Shown piece after piece: positions 5,836 to 9,028 of a DNA stretch of 9,028 nt (position 1 is the stretch's first letter; the number at the start of each line of letters is the position of its first letter). The translations under genes were made by a program, and so were the position numbers. A model generated the notes under the pieces. It saw nothing but the letters and a program-made list of their open reading frames with translations, made no database searches and was not told the origin of the DNA. Source of the stretch: Desulfobacterales bacterium. GTDB taxonomy: Bacteria > Desulfobacterota > Desulfobacteria > Desulfobacterales > C00003106. The DNA is taken from positions 1 to 9,028 of the forward strand of contig DAOVGD010000030.1 in the NCBI GenBank assembly GCA_030672555.1, in the 5' to 3' direction.

Positions 5836-5970
5836 TTAAACGGTTAGCCGTTTCCTCCCTTTAGCCCTACGCCGTTTTAATATGTTTCGTCCCGCCGTTG
5901 TATGCATCCTTGAAAGAAAGCCATGCGTTCGAGCCCTCTTAATTTTACTTGGTTGATATGTTCTTTTCAT
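5836..5970 (-). CDS. rpmH: 50S ribosomal protein L34
   Basis: 44 codons, exactly the usual length, easily missed for its size. The protein starts MKRTYQPSKIKRARTHGFLS and ends in AGRNILKRRRAKGRKRLTV, the standard L34 pattern: KRT-QPS, RTHGF, M/T-T--GR, and a basic RRAKGRKRL tail. L34 is a late-assembling protein of the large ribosomal subunit. ATG at 5970 is preceded by AAAGGGAT at 9-base spacing, a reasonable ribosome site. It heads the minus-strand series rpmH-rnpA-yidD-yidC-khpB-mnmE. In many bacteria dnaA lies upstream of rpmH; here mreB is the divergent neighbour instead. Confidence 0.97.
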   Translation of the reverse strand: MKRTYQPSKIKRARTHGFLSRMHTTAGRNILKRRRAKGRKRLTV

Positions 5971-6061
5971 TTGTACTATCCCTTTAAGCGCTGGGAAAAA
6001 ATCCTAACGCGAGTACTTTTTTGTAATTTTTATCACTAAACAGACGATACAGTAAAATAGA

Positions 6062-6092
6062 TTTATAAAACATATTGACCTGTTAATGTCAA
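6062..6092 (-). promoter_or_regulatory. Probable sigma-70 promoter of rpmH
   Basis: On the minus strand a perfect -35 TTGACA (6087-6092) is followed after 18-19 bases by TTATAA/TATAAA (6062-6068). Transcription would start near 6055, giving a leader of about 85 bases before rpmH. The -35 is half of a TTGAC...GTCAA dyad (6074-6078 and 6088-6092), which could be an operator, though such short dyads arise by chance. Confidence 0.5.
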
Positions 6093-6249
6093 GCGTTCAT
6101 TTAAATTGTTAAATTGTGCCTCGAAGTTAACGTATACCGTTGTCTTTGACAAGATTGGGGGCATTTTCTCTTGAATTTGTTTAACGCGTCTGTTACTTAA
6201 ATAGAGCAATGTCTTAGTTTAAAATGTAAAAAATACTTTATACCTGTTC

Positions 6250-6264
6250 AGCCCTTCGGGGGCT
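6250..6264 (+). promoter_or_regulatory. Small hairpin in the mreB leader
   Basis: AGCCC, loop TTCGG, GGGCT: a 5-bp stem ending 19 bases before the mreB ATG and just upstream of its ribosome site (GAGGG at 6274-6278). It is GC-rich in an otherwise AT-rich leader. It lacks a T-tract, so a terminator is unlikely; it could stabilise the mRNA or tune translation. Confidence 0.4.
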
Positions 6265-6283
6265 AATTCAAAAAGAGGGTGTT

Positions 6284-7321
6284 ATGTTTGACAAGGTATT
6301 AGGGCTGTTTTCTACGGATCTTGCCATCGATCTCGGAACAGCAAACACACTGGTTTATGTGAAAGGGAGAGGGATCGTTCTGCGAGAACCTTCTGTTGTA
6401 GCGGTAAGGACAAACACCGGGCGAGGGAAAAAGGTCATAGCTGTAGGGAGGGAGGCCAAAATGATGTTGGGACGCACCCCGGGCAACATCGTTGCTATTC
6501 GTCCCATGAAAGATGGCGTTATAGCCGATTTTGAAGTTACTGAAGCAATGCTGCGCCATTTTATCCGAAAAGTTCACAACCGGAAGAAGCTGATACGCCC
6601 CAGGATTATCGTTTGCGTTCCTTCCGGGATTACTCAGGTTGAAAGACGAGCTGTTCGAGAGTCAGCAGAATCTGCCGGGGCCCGCGAGGTGTTTTTGATA
6701 GAAGAGCCTATGGCCGCAGCTATTGGGGCGGGGCTTCCTATTACTGAACCCACCTGCAATATGGTTGTAGATATAGGTGGGGGGACTACGGAGGTGGCTG
6801 TAATATCGCTTGCAGGAATTGTGTACAGCCGGTCAATTCGTGTAGGCGGGGATAAAATGGACGAATCGATCATCCAATATATTAAGAGAAAGTATAATCT
6901 CTTGATCGGTGAAAGAACAGCAGAGATTATAAAAACAACCATAGGGAACGCCTATCCGAATCCCAATCCTGATGAGGTAGAAATTATCGAAGTAAAAGGT
7001 AGAGACCTGGTGTCGGGTATTCCCAAGATTCTCGCGATTGATTCAGAAGAGATACGCGTTGCTATTTCCGAGCAGATTGATGCGATTGTGGCAACGGTAA
7101 AAATAGCTCTGGAGCAAACTCCGCCTGAACTTGCAGCCGATGTTGTGGACAAAGGGATTGTAATGAGCGGAGGGGGAGCATTGATGAAGAATCTGGACAA
7201 GTTGCTGCGCGAAGAAACGTCATTGCCCATAACAGTGACTGAAGATCCTCTGTCAACGGTGGTGCTTGGGTCTGGAAAGGCCCTGGACAACTTGGAGATT
7301 TTAAAGGAGGTCGCAATTTAA
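6284..7321 (+). CDS. mreB: Rod shape-determining protein MreB
   Basis: 345 residues, normal length. MreB is the bacterial actin homologue that forms filaments under the inner membrane and steers lateral wall synthesis. The N-terminus MFDKVLGLFSTD includes the hydrophobic membrane-touching segment of Gram-negative MreB. Phosphate 1 is DLGTANTLVY (16-25), the catalytic region is IEEPMAAAIGAGLP (139-152), phosphate 2 is DIGGGTTEVAV (163-173), and the adenosine motif is GIVMSGGGALM (291-301). No key residue is missing. ATG at 6284 has GAGGG just upstream. It is first in mreB-mreC-mreD-mrdA, with 111 bp before mreC in which no clear terminator is seen. Confidence 0.98.
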   Translation: MFDKVLGLFSTDLAIDLGTANTLVYVKGRGIVLREPSVVAVRTNTGRGKKVIAVGREAKMMLGRTPGNIVAIRPMKDGVIADFEVTEAMLRHFIRKVHNRKKLIRPRIIVCVPSGITQVERRAVRESAESAGAREVFLIEEPMAAAIGAGLPITEPTCNMVVDIGGGTTEVAVISLAGIVYSRSIRVGGDKMDESIIQYIKRKYNLLIGERTAEIIKTTIGNAYPNPNPDEVEIIEVKGRDLVSGIPKILAIDSEEIRVAISEQIDAIVATVKIALEQTPPELAADVVDKGIVMSGGGALMKNLDKLLREETSLPITVTEDPLSTVVLGSGKALDNLEILKEVAI

Positions 7322-7432
7322 GAAGACGCTCGGTAATATTTCGGATTTAGGTTGCAAATTGAAATTGTTTTCCTCTTCGGTCACTGATTGGGCCCACCAT
7401 AAAGAATCACTCCCTGTGAAGCGTATCGTGTT

Positions 7433-8275
7433 ATGTTTTCCAAAAAAACTTTAATAATCATTACAACGATCACGCTGGTTTTGATCAATATTGTTATTAT
7501 ATCTATTGGTGCGCGGTCTCAAAGCGAGTTCGGTTTTTTCCAAAGAGTTGCCATAGAAATCCTTGCGCCATGTCAGCGTAGTGTAACATCAGTTTTTCAA
7601 TATATTTATGGGACCTGGTCCCGTTATTTTGATCTGATTTTAGTCGAGGAGAAAAACAGACAGCTTCGTGCCGCAATACGATCTCTAAAAGACGAGGTCA
7701 ATTCCCTAAAAGAATCGAAAATTGCCAACAGACGGCTAAGAGCACTATTGGACTTTAAGTCGGTTGTCTCCGATGAAACAATCCCCGCTGAGGTAATAGG
7801 AAAAGAACCCTCAAAATGGTTCAAGACCTTCATAATCAACAAAGGAACGGCAGACGGTATACGCAGGGGGATGCCCGTGGTGGCGCCCGATGGGATCGTT
7901 GGACAGGTGATCAATGCCTCTTATCATTATTCAAAGGTGCTTTTAATTATTGATCAAAACAGCGCTGTCGATGCCTTGGTGCAGCGGACCAGGTCACGAG
8001 GGATAGTTGAAGGAGGGGGGAAAGGGGCTTGCCGATTTGAATATGTGTTGAGAAAAACGGATGTCCGAGAGGGTGATGTTGTGATATCATCCGGACTTGG
8101 GGGGGTATTCCCCAAAGGGCTCAGGGTCGGTTATGTTTCAGATATTGTCAAAAGCCATGCGGGAATTTTTCAGGCGGTAATATTACAGCCTTATGTAGAT
8201 TTTGCCAAGTTAGAAGAAGTGTTTGTTGTGTTTAGAAAACAGACGTTTTTTGGGGATGAGGAGGAGAGCGGGTGA
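7433..8275 (+). CDS. mreC: Rod shape-determining protein MreC
   Basis: 280 residues. MreC is a bitopic inner-membrane protein whose periplasmic part links MreB/MreD to PBP2 and activates it. A short basic start (MFSKK) precedes one membrane helix (about 6-26). A coiled coil runs over about 70-107 (EEKNRQLRAAIRSLKDEVN). The double beta-barrel core covers about 116-267, with family motifs AEVIGKEPSKWF (119-130), INKGTADGIRRGMPVV (135-150), GIVGQVI (154-160) and SSGLGGVFPKGLRVG (219-233). The tail after the core is short and acidic. ATG at 7433 is the first usable start, but no clear ribosome site precedes it. The stop overlaps the mreD start by 4 bases. Confidence 0.96.
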   Translation: MFSKKTLIIITTITLVLINIVIISIGARSQSEFGFFQRVAIEILAPCQRSVTSVFQYIYGTWSRYFDLILVEEKNRQLRAAIRSLKDEVNSLKESKIANRRLRALLDFKSVVSDETIPAEVIGKEPSKWFKTFIINKGTADGIRRGMPVVAPDGIVGQVINASYHYSKVLLIIDQNSAVDALVQRTRSRGIVEGGGKGACRFEYVLRKTDVREGDVVISSGLGGVFPKGLRVGYVSDIVKSHAGIFQAVILQPYVDFAKLEEVFVVFRKQTFFGDEEESG

Positions 8276-8760
8276 AAGATTTTTTTCTTTTCCTGGTACT
8301 CGGAATCGTGTTCCTTATCTCAGAGTCAACCATGTTGGCTATACCTGCTTTTCAAGGGCTTAGATATGATCTCTTAATCCCTCTTATCATTTTTGTGGCT
8401 CTCTATCACCCAATACGGGTTGGGCTACCCCTATGTATTGTGTTTGGTTTTTTTATGGACGTTTTTTCAGGGGGGGTATTTGGATTGTTTTTGTCTATCT
8501 ATTTTTGGCTTTTTTGTTTTGTTAAAGCCATCTTGTGCTTTTTAGACTTACAAAATTCCTTCTTAGAGGTGATTCTTGTGGTAGTGGGAGTATTGGCAGA
8601 GAATGTGATAGTTATTTTATCAACTTCACTTTTGGAGGCAGGACAACAAATAGAATATGTCACCTTACAACACGTAATTGTTCAGACCCTTTTAGCGGGC
8701 GCTACAGCTCCTTTAATGTTTGTAGCTTTTTTTAAATTAAGAGATATACGATTACGATAG
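8272..8760 (+). CDS. mreD: Rod shape-determining protein MreD
   Basis: 162 residues starting at GTG (8272), which overlaps the mreC stop as GTGA; GGAGGAGAG at 8260-8268 is a good ribosome site. MreD is an integral membrane protein of the elongation complex. Sequence identity in this family is low, so the call rests on position, size and hydrophobic pattern. About five helices are seen (near residues 3-22, 33-45, 51-68, 75-92, 98-118, and a last one near 134-154). Two features are typical: the stretch RYDLLIPLIIFVALYHP (31-47), and GFFMDVFSGGVFGLF (59-73) with its conserved Asp after the second loop. The protein ends in the basic KLRDIRLR. Confidence 0.93.
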   Translation: MKDFFLFLVLGIVFLISESTMLAIPAFQGLRYDLLIPLIIFVALYHPIRVGLPLCIVFGFFMDVFSGGVFGLFLSIYFWLFCFVKAILCFLDLQNSFLEVILVVVGVLAENVIVILSTSLLEAGQQIEYVTLQHVIVQTLLAGATAPLMFVAFFKLRDIRLR

Positions 8761-8762
8761 TG

Positions 8763-8880
8763 TCTAAAGCAAGTACTTAAAGTGCCTAAAGTGAACTAAG
8801 GTGCCTAAAGTTAAGGATGTTACCCATTTTATTAATGACAATCTTCCATAACTTTAGCGCACTTTAGCTCACTTCAAACT
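8763..8880. repeat. Inverted short-repeat array between mreD and mrdA
   Basis: Left arm (8763-8816): units CTAAAGC, CTTAAAGTG, CTAAAGTG, CTAAGGTG and CTAAAGTT at spacings of about 9-12 bases. Right arm (8846-8880), opposite orientation: on the minus strand GAAGTGAG, CTAAAGTGCG and CTAAAGTTATGG. The inner left sequence CTAAAGTTAAGG (8805-8816) matches that last unit with one difference, so the arms can pair around a loop of about 30 bases. The array starts two bases after the mreD stop and ends just before the mrdA ATG, filling the whole gap. Confidence 0.82.
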
Positions 8881-8881
8881 T

Positions 8882-9028
8882 ATGATGATGAGATCTGATT
8901 ATTTCAATTCTGTTGACACCGATTGGTATAAAAAGCGCTTTTATAGGTTTCTGATCTGTATTATTGCCGGTTATTCAATCCTTTTCGTAAGGCTCTACTA
9001 TTTTCAGGTACTAAAAGGTGAAGATCTC
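8882..9028 (+). CDS. mrdA: Penicillin-binding protein 2, N-terminal start (partial)
   Basis: 49 codons open to the window edge. The peptide has a short polar start, a basic KKRFYR segment (about 17-22), one hydrophobic helix (about 23-38), then RLYYFQVLKGEDL, which is the conserved junction after the membrane anchor of class B penicillin-binding proteins. Following mreBCD, this is the elongation transpeptidase PBP2, which cross-links lateral-wall peptidoglycan. Three in-frame ATG codons stand in a row (8882, 8885, 8888), so the exact start is open. No Shine-Dalgarno sequence is visible; the upstream bases belong to the inverted repeat array. The catalytic domain lies outside the window. Confidence 0.88.
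   Translation, partial: MMMRSDYFNSVDTDWYKKRFYRFLICIIAGYSILFVRLYYFQVLKGEDL

Larger units (their letters stand above)
5971..6283. other. Divergent intergenic control region between rpmH and mreB
   Basis: 313 AT-rich bases with no credible reading frame. It must hold promoters for both the rpmH series (minus) and mreBCD (plus). A good minus-strand promoter is visible at 6062-6092 and a small leader hairpin at 6250-6264. For mreB the best plus-strand -35 is TTGACA at 6146-6151, but only TTGAAT at 6171-6176 is available as a -10, with a long 19-base spacing. No run of DnaA boxes was seen. Confidence 0.6.

Noticed and set aside
5971..6283. Replication origin beside rpmH
   Set aside because: The location is suggestive and the region is AT-rich, but no cluster of TTATCCACA-type DnaA boxes is present and dnaA is absent.
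6634..7316. Long minus-strand frames antisense to mreB
   Set aside because: mreB is fully conserved along its length. The antisense frames have serine- and proline-rich shadow composition.
7322..7432. Terminator or second promoter between mreB and mreC
   Set aside because: Only a short TGGGCCCA palindrome is seen, with no T-tract and no good -35/-10 pair. The gap looks like an ordinary operon spacer.
904..8880. Insertion sequence or MITE origin of the palindromic arrays
   Set aside because: No common terminal repeats or target-site duplications were found, and the four loci share no sequence. Slippage-type growth fits better.

Overview
This window reads as a stretch of core chromosome from a Gram-negative bacterium, most likely one of the former Deltaproteobacteria (Desulfobacterota). 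The reasons are a YidC with a large periplasmic domain, a full mreBCD-PBP2 cluster, the order rpmH-rnpA-yidD-yidC-khpB-mnmE, and spacers filled with very short tandem repeats. The lineage is an inference from gene order and protein style, not from a search.

Layout. Positions 2-962 (+) hold the end of ddl (D-Ala-D-Ala ligase) and an overlapping RimK-like ATP-grasp gene of unknown substrate. Positions 1028-5970 (-) hold the rpmH, rnpA, yidD, yidC, khpB, mnmE series: ribosomal protein L34, RNase P protein, two membrane insertion factors, an RNA-binding KhpB/Jag protein and the tRNA modification GTPase MnmE. A 313-bp divergent control region (5971-6283) separates this from mreB, mreC, mreD and the start of mrdA (PBP2) on the + strand (6284-9028), the cell-elongation machinery. 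dnaA is not next to rpmH.

The genes are ordinary housekeeping genes and no new enzyme system is evident. What stands out is the spacers. Four junctions (ATP-grasp/mnmE, khpB/mnmE, yidC/yidD, mreD/mrdA) carry arrays of 7-bp, 8-bp or roughly 10-bp units. Each locus has its own unit sequence, and each is laid out as two arrays in opposite orientation, so it is a large imperfect palindrome. The arrays run into gene ends: they encode the last 19 residues of the ATP-grasp protein, reach the mnmE stop codon, contain the mnmE start codon, overlap the khpB stop, and sit where the mrdA ribosome binding site should be. Upstream of mnmE the 7-bp period makes a chain of five-codon reading frames, each overlapping the next as ATGA and ending exactly on the mnmE start.

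A second oddity is the rpmH-rnpA gap, which holds a decayed partial copy of the 3' part of rpmH. rpmH itself (44 codons) is intact.
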